Positions 29,348-37,998 of a stretch of 46,111 nt of DNA are shown here, in pieces. Both the position numbers and the translations under genes were made by a program. Location of the stretch: positions 1-46,111 of the forward strand of contig JAODMS010000193.1 in the NCBI GenBank assembly GCA_025464925.1, given 5' to 3'. This DNA is from Arthrobacter sp. (lineage in GTDB: Bacteria > Actinomycetota > Actinomycetes > Actinomycetales > Micrococcaceae). Within the stretch, counting starts at the first letter, position 1. Every line of letters starts with the position of its first letter. Under the pieces are notes generated by a model, which saw only the letters and a program-made list of their open reading frames with translations, searched no databases and was not told where the DNA came from.

Positions 29348-29822
29348 ACCGAAAGAATCCCGGCCAGCCGGCAAGCCAGGACACGGCGCAACAAACACCG
29401 ACGACGACGGCGCGGAACGGGGGAGCGCCGTCGTCGAGTTCACCTTCCTGTCCCTGCTGCTGATGATTCCGCTCGTCTACTTCATCCTCACGGTGGGACA
29501 GATCCAGGGCGGCTCCTTCGCCGTCGTCGGGGCCGCGGACCAGGCCGCCAAGGTCTATGTTGCCCAGCCGGACTCGGCGAGCGGCCGGGCAGCCGCCGAG
29601 CAGGCCGTCCTGCTGGCGCTGGCCGACTACGGGCACCCGGCGGGAAATGCCAGCATCGACACCACCTGCGAACCCGCGGACTGCATGGCTGCCGGCTCGG
29701 CCGTGACCGTCACCGTCCACCTCAGCGTACCGCTGCCCTTTGTGCCGTTCAGTGATGCCCTCGACCTCAACGCGAGCCGGCTCAGCGCCTCGGCCACCCA
29801 GATTGTCGGCCGGTTCCGATGA
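29328..29822 (+). CDS. TadE/TadG-like pseudopilin 2
   Basis: A 164-residue protein. ATG at 29328 has GGAGG and GGGG upstream, inside the end of the previous gene. A polar N-terminus ends in ERG (30-32), followed by SAVVEFTFLSLLLMIPLVYF with Glu37 at +5 of the predicted cleavage site, the classic prepilin feature. The exported part has two cysteines (TTCEPADCMAAG), a likely disulfide, and a C-terminal beta-rich region. It overlaps both neighbours and is part of the pilus operon. Confidence 0.82.
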   Translation: MRPSSREPKESRPAGKPGHGATNTDDDGAERGSAVVEFTFLSLLLMIPLVYFILTVGQIQGGSFAVVGAADQAAKVYVAQPDSASGRAAAEQAVLLALADYGHPAGNASIDTTCEPADCMAAGSAVTVTVHLSVPLPFVPFSDALDLNASRLSASATQIVGRFR

Positions 29823-30295
29823 AACTCTCTCCGGGGCAGTGCCAGGGTCCCTTTGAGGACGAACGCAGCGACGACGGCCAGATAATCGTGTTGATCATCG
29901 GCTACGTACTCCTGGCCCTGCTCGTCGCGACCGTGGTGGCGGCCGCGTCCAGCCTCTACATCGAGCACAAGAAGCTGCTTTCCATGGCCGACGGGGCGTC
30001 GGTAGCCGCGGCGGACAGTTTCACGCTCGCGCAACTGGACGACACCAGCGGAAGCCCCACAGCCATCCTCAGCAGCTCCGGGGTGCGCAGCGCTGCCCTC
30101 GCGTATCTGGGCCGCAACAACGGCTTCACCCGGTTCCGCAGCCTGGCCGTCGCCCCGGCCACGGGCAGCCCGGACGGTTCCACCGCCTTCGTGGTCTTGA
30201 GCGCCACCGTCCACCCGCCGGTGGTCAACTTCCTGGTACCGGACGGTATCAGGATCGAGGCGAGCTCCACAGCCCGTTCACGGCTCACCCGCTAG
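29819..30295 (+). CDS. TadG-like pilus assembly protein
   Basis: A 158-residue protein whose start overlaps the previous stop (ATGA). DDG, then QIIVLIIGYVLLALLVATVV forms a single membrane anchor, followed by SLYIEHKKLLSMADGASVAAAD, the typical TadG/Rv3660-associated 'helicase/secretion neighbourhood TadE-like' pattern (the ADGASVAAA motif). The remaining exported part has a beta-rich region ending RSRLTR. It closes the tad operon. No prepilin peptidase (TadV) or secretin exists in the window; a secretin would not be expected in a Gram-positive. Confidence 0.8.
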   Translation: MKLSPGQCQGPFEDERSDDGQIIVLIIGYVLLALLVATVVAAASSLYIEHKKLLSMADGASVAAADSFTLAQLDDTSGSPTAILSSSGVRSAALAYLGRNNGFTRFRSLAVAPATGSPDGSTAFVVLSATVHPPVVNFLVPDGIRIEASSTARSRLTR

Positions 30296-30388
30296 CAGGT
30301 CGTGGCTTTGTTGCAGATGAGGAACGTCAGGCTCAGCGAGGACGGAACAGGCAGACAAAGGTCCCCACCGCAGGTCTGTCTGCTTCTC

Positions 30389-31252
30389 TCAGACAACTTC
30401 CTGCCGGGCCAGTTGGCGGTTGTACATCCGCTTCATGTAGGGAGTGCACACCATGCCGCTGATAAGCAGATAGAGGACGATTACGGCCCCGAAGTCCAGC
30501 GCCGGGAAGTTCCCGGCGGCGATGGCCAGGGCGATGCCCGGATGCCGGAGCGCGCTCGAGAGGGCAAGGACGGTCGAATCTTCGGGGTCCGGTCCGGCCA
30601 GGATGTGGCCGAAGACCAGCCCCAGCACGGTAAAGGTGATAATTGCGGCAACGGTGGCTGCGGTGAGCACTGCCAGGAGTTTCGGGAACACCGCGACGAG
30701 CAGTAGCACAGTCGCCGCGGCGAGCGCCATATTCGCGACCGCCGCGAAGGGCTTTCCGACCCGGTCTGCCGCGCGCGGAAGGAACGCGCGCACCAGCATG
30801 CCGGCCGCCAGGGGCAGCACGACGGCCACCAGGACCTGGCCGGCGACGGCGGCGGGGCCCTGCTGGAACGGCCGGCCCATCAGAGCCCCAAGGAACTCCA
30901 CCCAGACGGGAACGAGCACGATCGAGAGGACGGAAACGGTCGCCATGAGCCCGAGCCCGTAGGAGGTATTTCCCCCCGCCTTGCGTGCTTTGCCCGGAAA
31001 CAGCGGCGGGACCGGCGAGAGCGCCAGCGCCACCAGCGCCACCCGTGCAACCTGCGGAGGATCGAACACCCAAGCCAGGGCCAGCGCGATAAAGGGCATC
31101 ACGATGAACATCGACACCAGCGAGATCACCAGCATCCGCGGATGGCGGACCACGAAGAGCACATCCCGGACACTGGCCGCCAGCCCGAAGCCGAAGACGG
31201 TCAGGGCGGTGCTCACCTGGAAGGCGAGCGGCAACAGCTGCGCCAGGTCCAA
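30389..31252 (-). CDS. BASS-family (bile acid:sodium symporter-like) transporter
   Basis: A 287-residue membrane protein with about nine to ten hydrophobic segments. It matches the bile acid/sodium symporter family: SMFIVMPFIALALAWVFD, LALSPVPPLFPGKARKAGGNTSYG and the late crossover helix region STVLALSSALRHPGIALAIAAGNFP. The substrate cannot be read; members carry organic anions, pantoate, pyruvate or arsenite with sodium. The start is a TTG at 31252 with GGGAT upstream. It converges on the tad operon and is not tightly linked to another gene. Confidence 0.82.
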   Translation of the reverse strand: MDLAQLLPLAFQVSTALTVFGFGLAASVRDVLFVVRHPRMLVISLVSMFIVMPFIALALAWVFDPPQVARVALVALALSPVPPLFPGKARKAGGNTSYGLGLMATVSVLSIVLVPVWVEFLGALMGRPFQQGPAAVAGQVLVAVVLPLAAGMLVRAFLPRAADRVGKPFAAVANMALAAATVLLLVAVFPKLLAVLTAATVAAIITFTVLGLVFGHILAGPDPEDSTVLALSSALRHPGIALAIAAGNFPALDFGAVIVLYLLISGMVCTPYMKRMYNRQLARQEVV

Positions 31253-31449
31253 GCTAGATCCCGATCCCGGCGAGGGCGCCGTTCCTGGGCACCAGCTGAC
31301 ACGGCCAGCGACCCACTGTCGGTCCTGGATGGATTCCTTGTTTCATTAAAGCCCCTGGAATTTTCCTAGAAACCTGCGGAGCCAGCAGCTATCCGGACCT
31401 GTCCCCGCTGGTCCGGTCCTCGGCATCGTTGCCGGTTACGCCTGGCAGC

Positions 31450-32397
31450 TTACCGGCCGATCATCGCGACGAGACGGCCCGGGACTTCGCCGCGGTGGAG
31501 GCGTTCGTAACCTTCCGGGACCTCGTCCAGGGAGATCTCCTCCAAAACCGAGGAGATCCGTCCCTCAGCGATGAAGCCCAAGACCTCGGTAAGTTCTTGG
31601 CGTGTCGAGCCCCACGCCCCGGCCGCGCTGATCTGCCGCTGGATCAGCGGCAGTGTCGGAAACTGGACTTCGTTGGCGCCGAGGCCCACCAGTACGACGC
31701 GGCCCCCGTCTCGGGCGGCGGCGATGGCCGCGTTGACCGTCGGGCCGATGCCCACGAAATCAATGACGCAATCCAGGTCCATTCCCGCCAGCTCCCCCGC
31801 ATCGGCGTAGACCTCGTGCGCACCGACTTTCAGGGCTTCCTCTCGCTTGGCAGGGCTCCGGTTACAGCCGTAAACGCGGGCTCCGGCGATCGCCGCGATC
31901 GTCACGGCGTTCAGCCCGAGCCCGCCCAGTCCGATGATGCCGACCTTCTCACCGAGCCGGACTCCGCCCACGCCCTTGACGGCATGGTAGGCAGTGGCGA
32001 CCGAGTCGGTGGCCACGGCCGCCTGTCCCATGCCGATTCCGTCCGGGACCGGCATCAGGAAGCTGGCCGGAATGAGCACCCGCTCGGCCAGGCCGCCGTC
32101 GCCCCCCAGTCCGGGGCTCGGGCCGCCGCGCTGACCGGTTCCCTTCAGCACAAAGCGCGTCCCCTCCAGCCCGGTCTCGTCGACACCGGCACCCACCTCA
32201 AGCACCCGGCCGGCGACCTCGTGTCCCAGCGTCATGGGCGCGGGAGCCGGAAACGAACCGTCCAGGATGTGCAGATCGGAGTGGCAGAGCCCCGCGGCCT
32301 CGACCGCGACCACCACCTCGCCGGGCCCGGGCCGCGGCTCGGGCACATCGATGATTTCCGCAGGCTGGTTTACGCCCACGAAGCGGATGGCTTTCAT
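31450..32397 (-). CDS. MDR-family alcohol dehydrogenase, short form without the structural-zinc lobe
   Basis: A 315-residue NAD(P)-dependent dehydrogenase of the medium-chain superfamily. An excellent AAGGAGG precedes the ATG. The catalytic zinc site shows Cys38 in GLCHSD and His59-Glu60 in TLGHE; the third ligand position appears as Asp in ATDSVATAYHA. The cofactor site is IIGLGGLGLNA. The four-cysteine loop that holds the structural zinc in typical members is missing; the region reads GTGQRGGPSPGLGGDGG, which explains the short length (usual about 340-350). It lies 62 bases after the P450-reductase gene on the same strand, so it probably oxidises or reduces a product of that hydroxylase (inference). 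Confidence 0.86.
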   Translation of the reverse strand: MKAIRFVGVNQPAEIIDVPEPRPGPGEVVVAVEAAGLCHSDLHILDGSFPAPAPMTLGHEVAGRVLEVGAGVDETGLEGTRFVLKGTGQRGGPSPGLGGDGGLAERVLIPASFLMPVPDGIGMGQAAVATDSVATAYHAVKGVGGVRLGEKVGIIGLGGLGLNAVTIAAIAGARVYGCNRSPAKREEALKVGAHEVYADAGELAGMDLDCVIDFVGIGPTVNAAIAAARDGGRVVLVGLGANEVQFPTLPLIQRQISAAGAWGSTRQELTEVLGFIAEGRISSVLEEISLDEVPEGYERLHRGEVPGRLVAMIGR

Positions 32398-32459
32398 ATC
32401 TCGGGATCCTCCTTCACTGTTGAGCTGGCTTTGAGGAATGGTCCCTAGGGTTCTTGATC

Positions 32460-34763
32460 TCAGACGTTCAGGGTCAGGGTGCCCTTTCCCCGCGAAACGC
32501 AGGCCAGCATGGTGACTCCCTTGGCCCGCTCGGCGGCGGAGAGCACGGTGTCCCGGTGGATGACCGTCCCGGCCCGAACGTCCACCAGGCAGCTCCCGCA
32601 GCTGCCGGCGCGGCAGGCGAACGGAATTTCGATGCCGGCCGCTTCCAAGGCATCGAGCAGGCTCACGGTTTCTCCAACCTGGACCGTCTGGCCCGACAGC
32701 TGGCAGACGGCCTCGAATGGCTCGTCGCCCTTGACCGGGCCCGCGCCGAAACGTTCGACGTGGATCGTTTCCTCCGGCCAGCCGAGGTCTTCGGCGGCCT
32801 TGACGGCGGCGTCCATCATGCCCGGAGGGCCACAGGTGTAGACGTGCGTCCCTTCCGGCTGGCGGCGAAGAAGCGCGGGGATGTCGAGCTTCTGGCCCTG
32901 GCTGCCGTCGTAAAGATAGACATTCGGGTCGCTCTGGAACGTCAGGAACGGCACGAACGCGGCGGTCTCGGCGTTGCGGAAGGTGTAGTGCAGTTCCACG
33001 CGCTCTTCCTGCAGCTTGAGATGGGAGCGGTGTGAAAGCGCCGGGGTAACGCCGATGCCGCCGGCGATCAGCAGGTGCTTGACCGCGTGCTCGGCCGTGG
33101 GGAAGTAGTTCGCGGGCACGGAGATGGCCAATTCGTCGCCGCGCTGGACTTTCTCATGCAGGTACTTCGAGCCGCCTTTGGACTCCCGACCGAGCTGCAC
33201 GGCGATGAAGTAAACCAGGCCCCCGCCGTAGCCGCCGTTGATGAGCGAGTAGCTGTTCCGGTGAACCTTGCCGCCGTCGCGCATGTGGACGACAATGTGG
33301 CTGCCGGGTGTGAACATCGGAAGCAGACCCCCGCCGGAGTCGGTCAGCGCGAAGAGTTTCGTATTGCTGCTGACGTCCCAGAGGCCAGCGACCTTCACGG
33401 TTATGCTCTGGCGCTTGTCCAGTCCCAGCTCATGGTCGGACATGGCGGCGATCTTCTCCGCCGTCGCCGCCTGCTGGATGACGCTTTCTTCGGGCGCCTT
33501 CGGGACCGGGACCGGCCGGCGCCGGAAGGCTACCGGAAGAATGTCGAATCCCTTGAGGCCGAGAGTTTCCAGCAAGGTTGGGGCGCCCGCGCGTTCGAAG
33601 GACGAGACGCTGGAGAACCATTCCTCCAGCGCGACCTGGCCCTCGAGGCGGGCGAGGCCCTGTCCAATGCACTGGTGGTTGCCGCTGCTCATACTGAGAA
33701 TCCGCGGGATCTCCCGTCGGATGTCGAAAACTCCAGGGTTTTCGAAGACCGCTTCATCATGGTTGGCCGAGCTGACGACCGGGGCCACCAGGCAGCCCTT
33801 GGGCACTTTCACCCCCGCTATCTCCACGTCCCGCAGCGCCTGGCGCCGCAGGGTAACGACCGGGCCGTTAAACCTCAGGCCTTCCTCGAAAGCATTGCCG
33901 GCCAGCGAGAGGTCGTTCGCGAGCAGTTCCATCTGGTCCGGGTGATCGAGCAGGCTGTTGAACGTCAGGGCGATGGCCTGCGTCGTAAGGTCATTGCCGG
34001 CGATGACGGCGAGCTTCATCAGGGTCAAGGCTTCCCGCTCCGTCAGCCGGTCGCCGCCTTCGGAGGCCTGAATGAGGTAGGTAATGAGATCCTGCTGGGG
34101 CGCTATGCGGCGCTCCTCGATCCGCTCCTTCAGATAAGCCTCCATGTCCTTCGCGTCCCGGGCCATTTCTTCGTAGCGCTTTTGCCGCGCCGTGTCGTCC
34201 TTGATGGCAATCGCGGTATCGATACTCATCATTGACGCGGCCCAGCGCGCGAAGGTCTCCGTCATCGAGGGATCGACGCCCAAAAGGCCTGACATCACGG
34301 TGGAGGGCAGGGGCAGCGCGAATTCATGGAGGAAGTCGCACCCGGTGCCGCGACTCATGATGTCGTCGATGAGCTTGCGGGTGATTTCCCTTGTGTGAGG
34401 CTCCATCGCGGCTACGCGCGCCGGGGTGAAGGCCTGCTGCATCAGGACGCGGACGCGGGTGTGTTTGGGAGGATCTTCGCGCAGGAGTGTGTTGATCGTC
34501 GTTTCTTCCTCCGCGCCGGGCACGCTCGGGCGCTGGAAGGCGGCCGAGAAGGTCTTGTAGTCTCGGAGGACCGCGTCGCAATCCACCCAGCGAAGCAGCC
34601 CGACTGCGCCGATGGGCTCCACCCGGCAGACCGGACCCCTGGCCCGCAGCTCGGCCAGGATACTGTTTCCCTCAACCGTGAGATTCGGATCGCTAGTATC
34701 CAGTACCGGCAGCGAATCGAATTCGGCCGGAAGGAGAGTGTTCAGGTTCACTTCGGTAGACAT
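32460..34763 (-). CDS. Self-sufficient cytochrome P450 fused to a phthalate-dioxygenase-type reductase (CYP116B-like)
   Basis: One 767-residue frame holds a complete monooxygenase. The P450 (about 1-415) has the I-helix AGNDLTTQ (255-262), ExxR as EGLR and the haem ligand Cys365 in SSGNHQCIGQGLAR. The usual Phe-Gly before the haem loop is Met358-Ser359. After a linker, the reductase starts near 450: FMN site HRNSYSL (501-507), the NADH part with AGGIGVTP and CGPPGM (644-649), and a plant-type 2Fe-2S domain with Cys717, Cys722, Cys725 and Cys755. This domain order is that of CYP116B (P450RhF) enzymes, which pass electrons from NAD(P)H to the haem within one chain. GAGGAG precedes the ATG. Substrate unknown. 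Confidence 0.93.
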   Translation of the reverse strand: MSTEVNLNTLLPAEFDSLPVLDTSDPNLTVEGNSILAELRARGPVCRVEPIGAVGLLRWVDCDAVLRDYKTFSAAFQRPSVPGAEEETTINTLLREDPPKHTRVRVLMQQAFTPARVAAMEPHTREITRKLIDDIMSRGTGCDFLHEFALPLPSTVMSGLLGVDPSMTETFARWAASMMSIDTAIAIKDDTARQKRYEEMARDAKDMEAYLKERIEERRIAPQQDLITYLIQASEGGDRLTEREALTLMKLAVIAGNDLTTQAIALTFNSLLDHPDQMELLANDLSLAGNAFEEGLRFNGPVVTLRRQALRDVEIAGVKVPKGCLVAPVVSSANHDEAVFENPGVFDIRREIPRILSMSSGNHQCIGQGLARLEGQVALEEWFSSVSSFERAGAPTLLETLGLKGFDILPVAFRRRPVPVPKAPEESVIQQAATAEKIAAMSDHELGLDKRQSITVKVAGLWDVSSNTKLFALTDSGGGLLPMFTPGSHIVVHMRDGGKVHRNSYSLINGGYGGGLVYFIAVQLGRESKGGSKYLHEKVQRGDELAISVPANYFPTAEHAVKHLLIAGGIGVTPALSHRSHLKLQEERVELHYTFRNAETAAFVPFLTFQSDPNVYLYDGSQGQKLDIPALLRRQPEGTHVYTCGPPGMMDAAVKAAEDLGWPEETIHVERFGAGPVKGDEPFEAVCQLSGQTVQVGETVSLLDALEAAGIEIPFACRAGSCGSCLVDVRAGTVIHRDTVLSAAERAKGVTMLACVSRGKGTLTLNV

Positions 34764-35274
34764 GCTGGTCTCCTCGACTCATTCGTCGCCGGTTAATCCT
34801 GCAGGAGAGTTTCCACCCTTAAGCCCGAAGGCCCTCACCGTGAAATGGCTGGTGCTGCTGGCCGCAGTGGGTTGACCGCGGCGCGCCGCCTGACAGACAT
34901 CGAAAGGCACTTGGGCAGAGAGGGCGTGACTCCGGCTCGAAGCCCACATTGCCCTGAATCTTCCAACGACAGGGATCGCAACAGCCGAAGCCAATTACGG
35001 CGCGGGATTTGCGCGGTGGCCGTTCGGCTCGTCGGACAGATTCTCGACGAAGTTAACTTCAAGTCAGCTATTCGCACAGTATGGCCGCAGCGTCGAACAA
35101 TCGTCAAGAGGGTCACAAGGCCCTCGTTGGTGCCCCGTGTACTCCGCCGTGTCTGCCCCCGAGCACCACAACCGGGCCGGATCTGCTCCGTCGCGGCCGC
35201 CACGGGAGCCGGAAACTATCTCCTTTGGCTCGTACATGGCGCGTTGTGGCGGGCCGGGCGCCTGGGTTGTTTGA
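34764..35274. other. Gene-poor gap of 511 bases
   Basis: I see no convincing gene in this stretch; the open frames on both strands lack ribosome sites and recognisable domains. It would carry the promoter of the P450 gene. It contains the palindrome described at 35049-35060. Confidence 0.6.
35049..35060. promoter_or_regulatory. 12-bp palindrome, possible MerR/SoxR-type operator
   Basis: GAAGTTAACTTC is a perfect palindrome 286 bases upstream of the P450-reductase start. Its AAGTTAACTT core equals the centre of the E. coli SoxR box. No regulator gene is adjacent, and promoter hexamers around it are weak, so a regulatory role is only a possibility. Confidence 0.25.
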
Positions 35275-35940
35275 TCAGAGCTGGAAGACGCTGTAGCAGG
35301 CAACGAACACCCCGATCGCCAGCACCGTGATTGCTGCAATTGTGCCGCCGTTTCGCTGCAGCCACGCATCCAAGGCCGTCAGCGCCACTTCGGCACGCTC
35401 CGGGCTGTGCATCCATACGGCGATCGGTACGACGACGGCTGACTGAGCGGCGGCAGCGTAGGCGAGGACGAACAGGGTTCCTTGGAGCAGCGGCAGTTCA
35501 TGGACGTTGATCAGCGCACCGGCGGTCACGGCGAGCAGGATCGCCTTCGGGCGTAGATTCAGGCCCAGGCCCAGGGCCACGAATTTCCAGGGGCGGGCAG
35601 AACGGAGCCTGGTTTTGACGTTACCGAGCACGGGGCCGTCCCTCTGGCTCCTGTGCCCGAAAAGGTAAACGGCGTAGCCAACGAGAAATGCACCGATCAA
35701 CAGGCCAAGCACTGCCGGCCAGACGTCCTGATCCAGATCCGGCCTGGCCGGCAGGAAGTGCAGCCCGACCGCCGACAGGCCGACGACCACGATCGATCCG
35801 GCAACGCTGCCCATCAGGAAGGGCAGGGCGCCGCGGCGGGGATTCGGGGAGAGCAGAATCAAGATGGCCGCGCTCGCGGGCACGGTGCTCATCGCCCCGG
35901 CGAGGGCGACCGCCACTAGGCCGGCGACGATGGTCAGCAC
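35275..35940 (-). CDS. GAP-family (Sap/LysE-like) membrane protein
   Basis: A 221-residue protein with six hydrophobic segments, starting at a GTG with AGGTG upstream. It looks like the GAP/Sap family (sulfolipid-1-addressing-type, LysE superfamily) of actinobacterial membrane proteins: ILILLSPNPRRGALPFLMGS after the first helix, WKFVALGLGLNLRPKAILL in the middle and a last helix near the C-terminus. These are candidate small-molecule or lipid exporters. Its own neighbours give no clear substrate. It is on the same strand as the P450 operon but 511 bases away. Confidence 0.72.
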   Translation of the reverse strand: MLTIVAGLVAVALAGAMSTVPASAAILILLSPNPRRGALPFLMGSVAGSIVVVGLSAVGLHFLPARPDLDQDVWPAVLGLLIGAFLVGYAVYLFGHRSQRDGPVLGNVKTRLRSARPWKFVALGLGLNLRPKAILLAVTAGALINVHELPLLQGTLFVLAYAAAAQSAVVVPIAVWMHSPERAEVALTALDAWLQRNGGTIAAITVLAIGVFVACYSVFQL

Positions 35941-36492
35941 GCGGCGATCACCTGGCCTGGGCGGCCCCCTGACGGCACGTCATGCCCTCGGCGTGCTGCT
36001 GCCGGGGCCTGCTCGCACCGCCTGGGGCGAGCGGGACGGAGGTGGCGCGGGGCAGGGCAGGAAGGAGATCAGAATCCAATGGTTCCGGTCCCATTGAACC
36101 CTCCTTCGTTCGGCCCCGGACCTAGCCTGGAGGCGTGGAGTCGCTCCTCGAAGCGAGCAACGAGGCCAGGAAACGGCGCCATCCGCTACCACCACCAGTA
36201 GTGGAGCCCTCTCAGCATCTCAGTTCATCATCCGGCGGTTCTCGGCCCCTGTCATTAGCCCCGGAGGGTGGGCACGCGCTCCAAGGTCCCGCCGGGTGGC
36301 GCCAGGATCTGATTGCGGTTGACCGGCCCGCGGCGGGAGGAACATAATCGGTACCGGGACTAGCGCCACGACCTGACTGCTCCGTCCAGCAGTCAACTCC
36401 GATCGACTCGACTCGTTCGATCTCCTGAGCCGCCCCCGGGTGCCCGTCATCTTGACGATGATTGCAGCGCTCTAAGCTGAGCCGAGGTTTTG
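35941..36492. other. Gene-poor gap of 552 bases
   Basis: I see no gene here. Short open frames lack ribosome sites or domains. The gap separates the divergent GAP-family gene and the glucose-6-phosphate dehydrogenase-like gene and should contain promoters for both. A GATCGA...TCGATC partial inverted repeat lies near 36401-36422; I cannot assign it. Confidence 0.5.
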
Positions 36493-37935
36493 ATGCTGCC
36501 CACAGGCAATGAGTCGACATCCGGGCAACTCGCTCCCGACGGGACACAGCGCGCTGGCCGGAGCCAGCGGGTGAGCGACCTAGTGATTCTGGGCGCCTCG
36601 GGAGATCTCTCGTCCCGGCTGCTCCTGCCGGCCCTTGGCCACCTCCTGACCGAACAACCCGAACGGCGGGTCCAACTGGTGGGTGCCGGAGGGAAAAATT
36701 GGACCGATGCCCACTGGAGGTCCGTCGTGCGGGCATCGTTCGGGACGGAGAACGCATCCGGACCGGCCGTAGACTCAGTGCTCCAAGGCGCCACGTACGT
36801 TTCCGCCCACGTGACCGACCCGGCCGACCTCAGGCGCATCTTCGCGGCGTGTGATGGGGCGCCCGCCCTGTACTTCGCGCTTCCCCCCGCGGTCTCCGCA
36901 CGTGCCGCAGCGGCGCTCGAGCACATCGACGTGCCTGCGGGAACGATACTCGCCTTCGAGAAGCCGTTCGGCACCGGGCGCGACAGCGCCGTGGCGCTCA
37001 ATGAACAGCTCGCCAAGCTCCTCCCGGAGGACCAGATCCACCGGGTAGACCACTTTCTGGGACGGTCGACGGTGTTCAACCTCGTGGGTCTGCGCTTCGC
37101 GAACCGCATCTTCGAGCCGTTATGGAATTCCCAGCATGTGGAACGCGTCGACGTGGTGTACGACGAAAGCCTCGCCCTCGAGGGTCGCGCCGGGTATTAC
37201 GACAAGGCAGGGGCCCTGAGGGACATGATCCAGAGCCATCTGCTTCTGGTATTGGCGGTGCTGGCAATGGAGGCGCCGTCGAGGCTGGGGACCGGGGACA
37301 TTCGCGAGGCCATGGGTGCGGTACTGCGTGCAACGCGGGTACGCGGTGACAGCCCCGCGGAATCGAGCAGGCGCGCGAGGTACGGCACCGGCGTCGTGGA
37401 CGGCCGCCCGGTTCCCGCGTACGACGAGGAGGCGGGAGTCGACGCGTCCCGCAACACCGAGACCCTCGCGGAGGTCACCTTCGAGGTGGACTCCTGGCGC
37501 TGGGCGGGCGTCCCGTTCACGCTGCGCTCCGGCAAGGCGCTCGGGAAGCGGCGCCGCGAGATCGTGGTCACGTTCAAGCCGGCCCAACACATCCCGACCG
37601 GGCTCACGGGTGCCACCGACCCGACCAGGCTGCGGATACTGCTGGGGCCCGACGGAATGTCGCTGGAGATCAACATTAACGGACAGGGGGACCCGACCAC
37701 GGTTGAACGAGCGGAGCTCGTCGCGGAGTTCGGACCCGGTGCGCTGCTCGCCTATGGAGAAGTTTTGGCGGGAATCCTCGACGGGAAGCCCTCACTGTCC
37801 GTGCGCGGGGACGTGGCGGTTGAACTCTGGCGGATCGTCGCCCCCGTCCTCGATGCATGGGCAAAGAATGAGGTGCCGCTGGAGACGTACCCGGCCGGCT
37901 CGGCAGGCCCCGCCTCCTGGCACAAACTCGGCTAA
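36493..37935 (+). CDS. zwf: Glucose-6-phosphate dehydrogenase-like protein (divergent)
   Basis: A 480-residue G6PDH family protein. GAGG lies 5 bases before the ATG at 36493; a GTG at 36571 would give a start right at the Rossmann fold. Family motifs include VILGASGDLSSRLLLPAL (34-39 for GASGDL), EKPFGTGRDSA, RVDHFLGRS (184-192), GALRDMIQSHLLL and LRSGKALGKRRREI. The catalytic histidine neighbourhoods are kept, but two lysines that contact substrate in typical enzymes are changed: RIDHYLGKE has Arg191 for Lys, and GDLxxRKL has Leu43 for Lys. It may therefore be weak or have another sugar phosphate substrate. It precedes a GH15 glycosidase, which suggests a role in glucose release and oxidation. 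Confidence 0.85.
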   Translation: MLPTGNESTSGQLAPDGTQRAGRSQRVSDLVILGASGDLSSRLLLPALGHLLTEQPERRVQLVGAGGKNWTDAHWRSVVRASFGTENASGPAVDSVLQGATYVSAHVTDPADLRRIFAACDGAPALYFALPPAVSARAAAALEHIDVPAGTILAFEKPFGTGRDSAVALNEQLAKLLPEDQIHRVDHFLGRSTVFNLVGLRFANRIFEPLWNSQHVERVDVVYDESLALEGRAGYYDKAGALRDMIQSHLLLVLAVLAMEAPSRLGTGDIREAMGAVLRATRVRGDSPAESSRRARYGTGVVDGRPVPAYDEEAGVDASRNTETLAEVTFEVDSWRWAGVPFTLRSGKALGKRRREIVVTFKPAQHIPTGLTGATDPTRLRILLGPDGMSLEININGQGDPTTVERAELVAEFGPGALLAYGEVLAGILDGKPSLSVRGDVAVELWRIVAPVLDAWAKNEVPLETYPAGSAGPASWHKLG

Positions 37936-37998
37936 ACCAAAGCCACCCGCGCATCACACGCCGTGAGGACAAATTCGGTACCCGAGGAGTAGATCGCC

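Noticed and set aside
30351..30383. GCAGACA/TGTCTGC inverted repeat between the tad operon and the transporter
   Set aside because: The stem has only 7 bp with a 19-base loop and no T-run, so it is too weak to call a terminator.
34845..35330. Open frames on both strands in the gap upstream of the P450 gene
   Set aside because: They have no ribosome site, odd composition and no recognisable domain, and they overlap each other.
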